In this document: piece after piece, positions 1-5,187 of the stretch | Numbering within the stretch: the first letter of the stretch is position 1 | How the letters are laid out: the number at the start of each line of letters is the position of its first letter | DNA from: an uncultured Collinsella sp. | GTDB lineage: Bacteria; Actinomycetota; Coriobacteriia; Coriobacteriales; Coriobacteriaceae | DNA: 5,268 nt | NCBI GenBank assembly: GCA_900539035.1 | Contig: UQAU01000059.1 | Location: 1 to 5,268, forward strand | Reading direction: 5' to 3' | Notes under the pieces: generated by a model | Databases searched by the model: none | The model's input: the letters and a program-made list of their open reading frames with translations, nothing else | What the model was told of the DNA's origin: nothing | Program-made: the position numbers and the translations under genes

Positions 1-5
1 CCGCA

Positions 6-42
6 CGCAAAGAAGGCCACTTAATGTGGCCTTCGTCTTGCG
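6..42 (-). terminator. Rho-independent terminator downstream of nrdD
   Basis: A perfect 9-bp stem (12-20 with 26-34) closes a 5-base loop. Beyond an internal loop, a further 5 bp pair (6-10 with 38-42). Read on the minus strand, the inner stem runs into TTCTTTG, a short U-rich tract, so it fits the end of the nrdD transcript, about 65 bases after the stop codon. On the plus strand no U-run follows, so it is a poorer terminator for a gene converging from the left. The U-tract is short and interrupted, which lowers certainty. Positions 43-106, between this hairpin and the nrdD stop, show no gene or clear site. Confidence 0.7.
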
Positions 43-106
43 CAGGACTGTCCGAAATAGCGAGCAAATGCCCAAGCGGCCCTCTCGGTTCAGCCCCGGA
101 GCGGTA

Positions 107-2329
107 TTAGAGATGCAGCACGCGGTCGCGGATCTCCTCGGTTCGACCCTGGTTCCAGAACTGGGTACCGATGTAGCCGCACGTACGACGGGCGACATTC
201 ATCTTCTCCTGGTCACGATTGCCGCAATTGGGGCACTCCCACACCAGCTTGCCGTCATCCTCGACAATCTTGATCTCGCCGTCGTAGCCGCACACCTGGC
301 AGTAGTCGCTCTTGGTGTTGAGCTCGGCGTACATGATGTTGTCGTAGATGTACTGCATCACGCGAATGACAGCCTTGAGGTTGTCCTGCATGTTGGGAAC
401 CTCAACGTAGGAGATAGCACCGCCCGGCGAAAGCTGCTGGAACATACCCTCAAACTTGAGCTTATCGAAGGCGTCGATCTCCTCGGACACGTGGACGTGG
501 TAGCTGTTGGTGATGTAGCCCTTGTCCGTCACGCCCGGGATGATGCCAAAACGACGCTGCAGGCACTTGGCGAACTTGTAGGTCGTCGACTCAAGCGGGG
601 TACCGTACAGCGAGAAGTCAATATCGCTTTCGGCCTTCCACTCCGCGCACTTGTCGTTCATGCGCTGCATGACGGCCATGGCAAAGGGCGTGCCCTCCTT
701 CTCGGTGTGGCTGTGGCCCGTCATGTACTTGACGCACTCATACAGGCCGGCATAACCCAGACTAATGGTGGAGTAACCGCCCACGAGCAGCTTGTCGATC
801 GTCTCGCCCTTCTTCAGGCGGGCGAGGGCACCGTACTGCCAAAGAATCGGTGCGGCATCCGAAAGCGTACCCATCAGACGCTCATGACGGCACAGCAGGG
901 CGCGGTGGCACAGCTCAAGGCGCTCGTCGAAGATCTTCCAGAACTTGTCCATGTCCTGATGCGAGCTCAGCGCGACATCGGGCAGGTTGATGGTCACAAC
1001 GCCCTGGTTAAAGCGACCGTAGTACTTGGGCTTGTTCGGGTCATAGTTCAGCGCGTTGGCCACGTTGTTAAATCCGTTACCGGAGCGGTCGGGCGTCAGG
1101 AAGCTGCGGCAACCCATGCAGGTATAGCAGTCGCCGTTGCCCGCGGTCTCGCCCTTCGACAGCTTGAGCTCGCGCATCTTCTTCTCGGAGATGTAGTCGG
1201 GCACCATGCGCTTGGCGGTGCACTTAGCAGCCAGCTGGGTCAGGTAGAAGTACGGGGAATTCTCGTGAACGTTATCGTCCTCGAGTACATAGATGAGCTT
1301 GGGGAATGCCGGGGTAATCCACACGCCGGCCTCGTTCTTAACGCCCTCGTAGCGCTGGCGAAGCGTCTCCTCCACGATCATGGCAAGGTCGTGCTTCTCC
1401 TGAGGCGTACGGGCCTCGTTAAGATACATAAAGACCGTCACGAACGGCGCCTGGCCGTTGGTGGTCATAAGAGTTACGACCTGATACTGAATCGTCTGAA
1501 CGCCGCGACGGATCTCGTCACGCAGGCGGTCCTCAACAACCTCGCGGACCTTTTCGGGAGATGCGGAAACGCCGAGCTCCTCGAGCTCGCGGGCGACCTC
1601 GCCGCGAATCTTTTGACGGCTCACCTCGACGAACGGGGCAAGATGGGTCAACGAAATCGACTGGCCACCGTACTGGGAGGAAGCAACCTGAGCGATGATC
1701 TGCGTCGCGATGTTGCAGGCAGTCGAGAAGCTGTGCGGCTTCTCGATCAGCGTGCCCGAGATAACAGTGCCGTTCTGGAGCATGTCCTCCAGGTTCACCA
1801 GATCGCAGTTGTGCATGTGCTGGGCAAAGTAATCCGAATCGTGGAAATGGATCAGGCCCTCATTATGGGCATCCACGATCTCTTGGGGCAGCAGCACACG
1901 CTGAGTCAGGTCCTTGGAGATCTCGCCGGCCATGTAGTCACGCTGAACGGAATTGACGGTCGGGTTCTTGTTGGAGTTCTCCTGCTTGACCTCTTCGTTG
2001 TTGCACTCAATCAGCGACAGAATCTTGTCGTCGGTCGTGTTCTTCTGGCGCTTCAGGCTCTGAACATAGCGATAGATGATGTAATGGCGAGCGACCTCGT
2101 AGCAGTCGAGACGCATAATCTCGTCCTCGACCAGATCCTGAATCTCCTCGACCGACACGGTGTGGCCCGCGTTCTCGCATGCCTCGGCGACGTTTTGTGC
2201 CGCGTAAACCACCTGGCGGTCGGTAAGACGAGAGCTCTCCTCGACCTCCAAGTTTGCGGCGCGGATGGCATTGACGATCTTATCGATGTCAAAGACAACC
2301 TCGGTGCCGCTGCGCTTGATGATCTTCAT
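107..2329 (-). CDS. nrdD: Anaerobic (class III) ribonucleoside-triphosphate reductase
   Basis: This glycyl-radical enzyme reduces ribonucleoside triphosphates to deoxyribonucleotides without oxygen, normally with formate as reductant, and supplies DNA precursors in the cytoplasm. Seen in the 740 residues: an N-terminal ATP-cone (about 1-93, starting MKIIKRSGTEVVFD), which in this family binds ATP/dATP as an activity switch; the catalytic barrel with HNCDLVNLEDMLQNG (about 173-187); CYTCMGCRSF, whose MGCR cysteine (C407) is the expected thiyl-radical site; a zinc site of two CxxC pairs (C677/C680 and C699/C702); and the C-terminal RRTCGYIG motif, with G718 as the expected glycyl radical. All key residues are present and the length is normal. 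I chose the ATG at 2329 because AAAGAGG lies 7 bases upstream and the ATP-cone begins there; the in-frame ATG at 2359 would add ten mostly basic residues and lacks a ribosome site. The activase NrdG is required but is not in the window. Confidence 0.97.
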   Translation of the reverse strand: MKIIKRSGTEVVFDIDKIVNAIRAANLEVEESSRLTDRQVVYAAQNVAEACENAGHTVSVEEIQDLVEDEIMRLDCYEVARHYIIYRYVQSLKRQKNTTDDKILSLIECNNEEVKQENSNKNPTVNSVQRDYMAGEISKDLTQRVLLPQEIVDAHNEGLIHFHDSDYFAQHMHNCDLVNLEDMLQNGTVISGTLIEKPHSFSTACNIATQIIAQVASSQYGGQSISLTHLAPFVEVSRQKIRGEVARELEELGVSASPEKVREVVEDRLRDEIRRGVQTIQYQVVTLMTTNGQAPFVTVFMYLNEARTPQEKHDLAMIVEETLRQRYEGVKNEAGVWITPAFPKLIYVLEDDNVHENSPYFYLTQLAAKCTAKRMVPDYISEKKMRELKLSKGETAGNGDCYTCMGCRSFLTPDRSGNGFNNVANALNYDPNKPKYYGRFNQGVVTINLPDVALSSHQDMDKFWKIFDERLELCHRALLCRHERLMGTLSDAAPILWQYGALARLKKGETIDKLLVGGYSTISLGYAGLYECVKYMTGHSHTEKEGTPFAMAVMQRMNDKCAEWKAESDIDFSLYGTPLESTTYKFAKCLQRRFGIIPGVTDKGYITNSYHVHVSEEIDAFDKLKFEGMFQQLSPGGAISYVEVPNMQDNLKAVIRVMQYIYDNIMYAELNTKSDYCQVCGYDGEIKIVEDDGKLVWECPNCGNRDQEKMNVARRTCGYIGTQFWNQGRTEEIRDRVLHL

Positions 2330-2549
2330 CCTCTTGCCTCTTTCGCGTCGTAGTCTCATTGCGCTTCAGAGCCAAACGATGCCCGGCAGGGCGTGCCCCT
2401 GTCTTGCGGCGCCGTCGCGCAATCTGTGTTCTCGATAACCATAGTCCCTCATGCGGACAATCCTCGCAGCCAATCAAGGGGCTCAAAGATCTATCCAAAT
2501 GGGGCGAATAAGGTTCTCGTTCTCTGTCCGCCATCTATCATACGACAAA
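2330..2549 (-). other. Long 5' leader of nrdD with inverted repeats
   Basis: If transcription starts about 7 bases after the proposed -10, the mRNA has a leader of roughly 220 bases. It holds a 7-bp inverted repeat, GCGGACA/TGTCCGC (2525-2531 with 2453-2459), that could close a 79-base domain. Small 4-bp helices are possible inside, for example AGCC/GGCT at 2469-2484. Nearer the gene, TTGCG/CGCAA (2404-2408 with 2418-2422) and CAGGG/CCCTG (2387-2391 with 2397-2401) can form. I recognise no known riboswitch here; in particular I do not see the conserved core of a cobalamin riboswitch. Open frames crossing it have no ribosome site and run into nrdD out of frame. The start site is inferred. Confidence 0.4.
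2337..2343 (-). promoter_or_regulatory. nrdD ribosome binding site (decides the start)
   Basis: On the minus strand AAAGAGG stands 7 bases before the ATG at 2329, good spacing for a Shine-Dalgarno sequence. A second AAGAGG directly abuts the ATG and is too close to serve. This supports a 740-residue NrdD rather than the longer form from the ATG at 2359. Confidence 0.75.
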
Positions 2550-2553
2550 GAGG

Positions 2554-2569
2554 CATCTATATCCTGTAT
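2554..2569 (-). promoter_or_regulatory. NrdR box 2 (promoter-proximal, degenerate)
   Basis: CATCTATATCCTGTAT matches the NrdR consensus at about 10 of 16 positions and keeps the CWATAT core and the WGT on the other arm. By itself this would be weak. Its start lies 32 bp from the start of box 1 (16-bp gap), the three-turn spacing typical of NrdR box pairs, and it overlaps the -10 element. Position is the main support. Confidence 0.55.
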
Positions 2570-2585
2570 TCTTTTTTTAGGTCAA
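2556..2585 (-). promoter_or_regulatory. nrdD promoter
   Basis: On the minus strand TTGACC (2580-2585) is a good -35 (5 of 6). After an 18-bp A-rich spacer comes TATAGA (2556-2561), a moderate -10 (4 of 6). It lies in the AT-rich part of an otherwise GC-rich window, upstream of nrdD and flanked by NrdR boxes, which supports it. Expected start is near 2549. Confidence 0.6.
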
Positions 2586-2601
2586 ACACAACATATAGTG
2601 T
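2586..2601 (-). promoter_or_regulatory. NrdR box 1 (promoter-distal, strong)
   Basis: The 16 bases ACACAACATATAGTGT (plus-strand reading) match the NrdR consensus ACACWATATATWGTGT at 15 of 16 positions. NrdR is the zinc-finger/ATP-cone repressor of ribonucleotide reductase genes, sensing nucleotide state. The box abuts the -35 element of the nrdD promoter, so bound NrdR would block RNA polymerase. The motif is near-palindromic, so strand is nominal. Confidence 0.85.
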
Positions 2602-2916
2602 TTCAGCAGGTCAAAGCAATTAGTCATTTTGCAGACGCATTAATTATGAGGGGTTCTTGGCAAGTCGGTAAAACGTTACCAACACGGCTACCTGCATGGC
2701 AGTTATAAAACCCCCTTAGTCAAGCCGCTGACAAATCCTACCAAAACCAAGCCGCTCACGCCAAAAGAATCCAAAAGATTATGCTTGACCAACATGTTGC
2801 GGTCACGATCGGCCGGGACGTATGCAATCTGCCGGCACCCCTACGGGATGCGAAGATCATCGCGCACAGACCTTGGATCAATATTTGGTGGCTTATTTGG
2901 CAGCACGCTTGATGGT
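2602..2916. other. Intergenic spacer, no convincing gene
   Basis: This roughly 315-base stretch lies between the tRNA terminator and the nrdD control region. Short open frames on both strands lack ribosome sites and recognisable protein features. Visible structure is limited to an inverted repeat GGTAA/TTACC (2667-2671 with 2676-2680) and, on the minus-strand RNA, a 7-bp hairpin with a 3-base loop (2835-2841 with 2845-2851, one G-U pair) that has no U-tract. Its left part, up to about 2780, is more AT-rich than the rest of the window. Confidence 0.6.
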
Positions 2917-2955
2917 AAAAAACAAAACAGCCCAGAGGACATAGCCTCTGAGCTG
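2917..2955 (-). terminator. Rho-independent terminator of the tRNA operon
   Basis: The arms 2928-2938 and 2945-2955 form a stem of 10 pairs with one mismatch around a 6-base loop. On the minus strand the stem is followed at once by TTTTGTTTTTT (2927 down to 2917). It begins 9 bases after the CCA end of tRNA-Val, the expected place for a tRNA operon terminator. Confidence 0.9.
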
Positions 2956-2963
2956 CGAACATT

Positions 2964-3038
2964 TGGTGGGCGTTAGAAGATTTGAACTTCTGACCTCTTC
3001 CGTGTCAGGGAAGCGCTCTCCCCCTGAGCTAAACGCCC
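2964..3038 (-). tRNA. tRNA-Val, anticodon GAC
   Basis: The cloverleaf is complete: acceptor stem GGGCGTT/AACGCCC (7 bp), D-arm GCTC/GAGC with a 7-base loop, anticodon stem CTTCC/GGAAG with loop CTGACAC (GAC at 34-36), a 5-base variable loop, T-stem AGAAG/CTTCT with loop TTCAAAT, discriminator A, and an encoded CCA (2964-2966). The tRNA body is 72 nt. It reads GUC and GUU valine codons. It lies 3 bases downstream of tRNA-Gly and is surely co-transcribed with it. Confidence 0.97.
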
Positions 3039-3041
3039 AAA

Positions 3042-3117
3042 TGGAGCGGACAACGGGGCTCGAACCCGCGACCCCAACCTTGGCAAGGTTGTGCTCTACC
3101 AACTGAGCCATGTCCGC
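3042..3117 (-). tRNA. tRNA-Gly, anticodon GCC
   Basis: The cloverleaf is complete: acceptor GCGGACA/TGTCCGC, D-arm GCTC/GAGC with loop AGTTGGTA, anticodon stem CAACC/GGTTG with loop TTGCCAA (GCC), T-arm GCGGG-TTCGAGC-CCCGT with one G-U pair, discriminator T, and an encoded CCA (3042-3044). It reads GGC and GGU. It is the first gene of the two-tRNA operon. Its last 18 bases (3042-3059) recur exactly at 5170-5187, where no tRNA body is attached. Confidence 0.97.
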
Positions 3118-3129
3118 TTACGAGGATTA

Positions 3130-3158
3130 ATCTTACGTGATGCCCGCATCCTATGCAA
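3130..3158 (-). promoter_or_regulatory. Promoter of the tRNA-Gly/tRNA-Val operon
   Basis: On the minus strand TTGCAT (3153-3158) and TAAGAT (3130-3135) are exactly 17 bp apart, and the -10 ends 12 bases before the tRNA-Gly 5' end. This leaves a short 5' leader for RNase P to remove. The -35 is only a 3 of 6 match, which may be offset by the AT-rich stretch just upstream. Confidence 0.65.
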
Positions 3159-3178
3159 GAACTTTTTTAAAAAGTTTT
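3159..3178 (-). promoter_or_regulatory. AT-rich UP-like element upstream of the tRNA promoter
   Basis: Directly upstream of the -35, the minus strand carries A- and T-runs (AAAACTTTTTAAAAAAGTTC) that resemble an UP element, the binding site for the RNA polymerase alpha C-terminal domain found at strong stable-RNA promoters. The same bases contain the palindrome AACTTTTT-T-AAAAAGTT and supply the U-run for the preceding terminator hairpin, so the stretch may do both jobs. Confidence 0.45.
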
Positions 3179-3209
3179 GCGACGCCCTCGCGAACCTCGC
3201 GAAGGCATC
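3169..3209 (-). terminator. Probable terminator of the alpha-glucosidase gene
   Basis: On the minus-strand RNA, 3209-3197 pairs with 3193-3181 over 13 bp with a 3-base loop, including two G-U pairs. The plus-strand version has two C-A mismatches instead, so the structure favours minus-strand transcripts. It lies about 50 bases past the alpha-glucosidase stop. The U-run (3173-3169) begins 8 bases after the stem rather than at once, so termination may be imperfect, or the hairpin may mainly protect the mRNA end. Confidence 0.55.
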
Positions 3210-3257
3210 AGCCACCAAGGAAGGTGCAGGCAAACGCAAACTCGCCGCAAGAGACCC

Positions 3258-4991
3258 TTAGATCTCACCGAGCATGATCCAGGCAGAGCTGTCCTGCGTG
3301 AGCCTGCCGTCTGCAAGCGGTGATGAGGTGAGCAGGACCCTGCCCGCCGGCAGCTCCACAGGTGCTGCACCGAAGTTCGTCACACACGCCCACCCGTTGT
3401 CGCGGCGATAGGCGATGACGCCGCCCTCAGCGCCCTCGGCGCCATCCGCAAGGCCGGTGCGCCCGTCAAGATCGAGCCACACAAGATCGTTGGCGCACCC
3501 GCGCAGCTTGCGCCGCAGCCAGAGAGCGTCACGATAAAGCGCAAGCATCGATGCCGGATCCGCTTCTTCCCTATCGGCGGCGTAATCGGAAAACCATGCA
3601 GGCTGCGGCAGATGGGGCGCCGCATCGGCGTCCGCCGGTGAAAACCCAAACGATCCGCCATGCGCGGGATCGTCCGCTGCCGCCCACGGCAGGGGCACAC
3701 GGCAGCCGTCGCGCCCCTTCTCACGCTTCGGTCCGTGCGTATTGGTCGCAGTGGGATCTTCGAGTGCAGCCCACGGGATGTCAGCCACCTCAAAAAGGCC
3801 GAGCTCCTCACCCTGATACACGTATGCCGAGCCCGGAAGCGCCAGCTCAAGCAAAAGGGCCGCCCGCGCGCGGCGCTCGCCGAGTTCACGGTCTTCGTCA
3901 TAAGACGACCCGTCGCGTAAGAGCCAGTCGAGCGCAATCTGGTGGTAGCGCGTCGCCTTGATTTGCGGCAGGGCATAGCGTGTCGCCACGCGCGGCACGT
4001 CGTGGTTGGAGAGTACCCAGGTCGAGGCGGAATCGGATTCGACGGCTGCCTTCAAGCCCTTCTCGATTGCAGTGTGCATGTCATCATAGGTCCAAGTGGC
4101 CTTGGCAAACTCAAAGTTGAATGTCTGGCCAAGCTCGCTGGGACGCGCATAGAGATACTGGCGCTCGGGCAGCACCCACGCCTCGGCAACGGCACTGCGC
4201 GGCGGATTATAGCGGTCGAACACGCGGCGCCACTCGCGATAGATCTCGTGGACCTCATTGCGGTCCCACAGCGGATGGGTGCCGTCGTCAACCATGTCAT
4301 CGCCCTCGGCGAGATGCCACCGGTCGAGGTCATCGCGGTCGAGATCCTTGGCGAGACCCTGCGCCACATCAATGCGAAAGCCGTCGACGCCTCGATCGCT
4401 CCAAAACGCCAGGACGTCGCAAAAGAGAGCGTGAACCTCAGGGCATGACCAGTCAAAGTCCGGCTGCTCGGGCGTAAACATGTGCAGATACCACTGACCG
4501 TCCGCAACACGCGTCCATGCGGGGCCGCCAAAGTTGGCATTCCAATTGGTGGGAGGCAGCTCGCCATGCTCGCCGCGACCATCGCGGAAGATATAACGGG
4601 CGCGCTCGGGTGATCCGGGGCCGGCGGCAAGAGCGGCTTTGAACCAGGGGTGCTGGCTGGATGAATGGTTGGGCACGATGTCGACGATGACCTTGATGCC
4701 GCGCGCGTGAGCCGCAGCGATCATGTCATCGAAGTCGTCAAGCGAGCCGAGACGTGGATCGACATCGCAGTAGTCCGCCACATCATAGCCACCATCGACA
4801 AGAGGCGATGGGTAAAACGGGCTCAGCCAGATGGCCTCGATACCCAGCCGCTCAAGATAGTCCATCTGCTGGGTAATGCCCGCGATATCGCCCAGGCCCG
4901 AACCAGTCGAATCCTTAAACGAGCGCGGGTAGATCTGATAGATCGCGGCATCGGACATCCATGAACGCGAAGAAGACTTTTCTGTAACCAT
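3258..4991 (-). CDS. GH13 alpha-glucosidase (cytoplasmic)
   Basis: It hydrolyses terminal alpha-linked glucose from maltose-type or isomaltose-type oligosaccharides. The 577 residues begin with the GH13 entry motif WMSDAAIYQIYPRSF (about 11-25). Catalytic regions follow in order: DIVPNH (104-109); QPDFDW (176-181); GVDGFRIDVA (201-210) with D208 as nucleophile; AVAEAW (267-272) with E270 as acid/base; SNHD (328-331) with D331 as stabiliser. The loop HPWFKAALAAGPGSPERARY is typical of the actinobacterial group, probably GH13 subfamily 30. The C-terminal beta domain (about 480-577) is less conserved and holds a small GAEGAEGG repeat. There is no signal peptide, so substrate must be imported. 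The start at 4991 follows AAGGGAGG by 8 bases. The frame stays open upstream to an ATG at 5216, but those 75 residues cross a terminator and a tRNA fragment and are rejected. No transporter or regulator lies alongside. Trehalose synthase and oligo-1,6-glucosidase are related alternatives. Confidence 0.93.
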   Translation of the reverse strand: MVTEKSSSRSWMSDAAIYQIYPRSFKDSTGSGLGDIAGITQQMDYLERLGIEAIWLSPFYPSPLVDGGYDVADYCDVDPRLGSLDDFDDMIAAAHARGIKVIVDIVPNHSSSQHPWFKAALAAGPGSPERARYIFRDGRGEHGELPPTNWNANFGGPAWTRVADGQWYLHMFTPEQPDFDWSCPEVHALFCDVLAFWSDRGVDGFRIDVAQGLAKDLDRDDLDRWHLAEGDDMVDDGTHPLWDRNEVHEIYREWRRVFDRYNPPRSAVAEAWVLPERQYLYARPSELGQTFNFEFAKATWTYDDMHTAIEKGLKAAVESDSASTWVLSNHDVPRVATRYALPQIKATRYHQIALDWLLRDGSSYDEDRELGERRARAALLLELALPGSAYVYQGEELGLFEVADIPWAALEDPTATNTHGPKREKGRDGCRVPLPWAAADDPAHGGSFGFSPADADAAPHLPQPAWFSDYAADREEADPASMLALYRDALWLRRKLRGCANDLVWLDLDGRTGLADGAEGAEGGVIAYRRDNGWACVTNFGAAPVELPAGRVLLTSSPLADGRLTQDSSAWIMLGEI

Positions 4992-4999
4992 GGGGCGTG

Positions 5000-5007
5000 C
5001 CTCCCTT
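5000..5007 (-). promoter_or_regulatory. Alpha-glucosidase ribosome binding site (decides the start)
   Basis: AAGGGAGG on the minus strand, 8 bases before the ATG at 4991, is a strong Shine-Dalgarno sequence. It fixes the start there instead of at the upstream in-frame ATG at 5216 or the internal ATG at 4958, which has no such site. Confidence 0.8.
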
Positions 5008-5034
5008 GCAACGAGGTTTTGTGAGATGCCCACG

Positions 5035-5065
5035 ATGATACGCCCAAAGCTGACATTCGCAGCAA
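5035..5065 (-). promoter_or_regulatory. Candidate alpha-glucosidase promoter
   Basis: TATCAT (5035-5040) is a 5 of 6 match to a -10. The best -35 is TTGCTG (5060-5065), only a partial match and 19 bp away. It lies between the terminator at 5132-5161 and the gene, where a promoter is needed, and would give a leader of about 37 bases. The imperfect palindrome TTTGC-T-GCGAA (5056-5066) overlaps the -35 and could be an operator, but I cannot assign a regulator. Confidence 0.4.
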
Positions 5066-5131
5066 ACAACGCCACAGCCACGACCCAAAACGCTCGCTCC
5101 CTCTCGGGTTCGAGCCCAGGCGATGGGTACG

Positions 5132-5161
5132 AAAAAGCCCGGCTACCGTAGCAGTCGGGCT
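5132..5161 (-). terminator. Rho-independent terminator after the tRNA-Gly fragment
   Basis: Outer stem AGCCCG/CGGGCT (5136-5141 with 5156-5161) and inner stem GCTA/TAGC (5142-5145 with 5149-5152) are joined with a 3-base bulge. On the minus strand TTTTT (5136-5132) follows. It starts 8 bases after the CCA of the tRNA-Gly fragment, as a native tRNA terminator would. It also separates whatever lies to the right from the alpha-glucosidase gene. Confidence 0.8.
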
Positions 5162-5169
5162 GTTGCGCT

Positions 5170-5187
5170 TGGAGCGGACAACGGGGC
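5170..5187 (-). repeat. tRNA-Gly 3'-end fragment, possible attachment site
   Basis: Eighteen bases (minus strand GCCCCGTTGTCCGCTCCA) are identical to the last 18 of tRNA-Gly(GCC) at 3042-3059: the end of the T-loop, the T-stem 3' half, the acceptor 3' strand, the discriminator and CCA. Identity stops exactly at CCA on one side and inside the T-loop on the other. No D-arm, anticodon or acceptor 5' strand is present up to 5268, so this is not a working tRNA. It is either the distal att repeat of an integrated element or the stump of a broken tRNA copy. Confidence 0.75.

Noticed and set aside
26..2353. A 775-codon open frame on the plus strand, antisense to all of nrdD
   Set aside because: It is aligned codon-for-codon with nrdD, so a stop would need a TTA, CTA or TCA codon in nrdD, all rare in GC-rich genes. 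Its product is a low-complexity-looking mix of V, L, A, H and D with no known motif, while nrdD is intact and conserved end to end.
2289..2534. An 81-codon minus-strand frame in the nrdD leader
   Set aside because: It lacks a Shine-Dalgarno sequence, overlaps the nrdD start out of frame, and looks like an arbitrary Arg-rich translation. A leader peptide role is not excluded but not supported.
2667..2680. The GGTAA-AACG-TTACC inverted repeat as a LacI-type operator
   Set aside because: The arms are only 5 bp, the centre is not symmetric about CG, and no promoter is seen next to it.
2393..2708. Two overlapping plus-strand frames (76 and 85 codons) upstream of nrdD
   Set aside because: They run across the nrdD promoter and NrdR boxes, lack ribosome sites, and have no recognisable protein features.
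2883..2969. A repeated ATTTGGTGG at 2883-2891 and 2961-2969, the latter covering the tRNA-Val CCA end, considered as a second att scar
   Set aside because: Only 9 bases are identical, the identity does not extend into the acceptor stem, and the two copies lie less than 100 bases apart with only the tRNA terminator between.
2785..2976. A plus-strand open frame of 63 codons ending in the tRNA-Val gene
   Set aside because: It has no ribosome site, overlaps the tRNA terminator and the tRNA-Val 3' end, and shows no recognisable domain.
2893..3111. A minus-strand open frame of 72 codons over the tRNA genes
   Set aside because: It is the familiar false protein made by translating through two tRNA genes and their terminator.
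3551..4964. Several plus- and minus-strand frames of 80-200 codons inside the alpha-glucosidase gene
   Set aside because: All are out-of-frame shadows of an intact, motif-complete GH13 gene; none has its own start signals.
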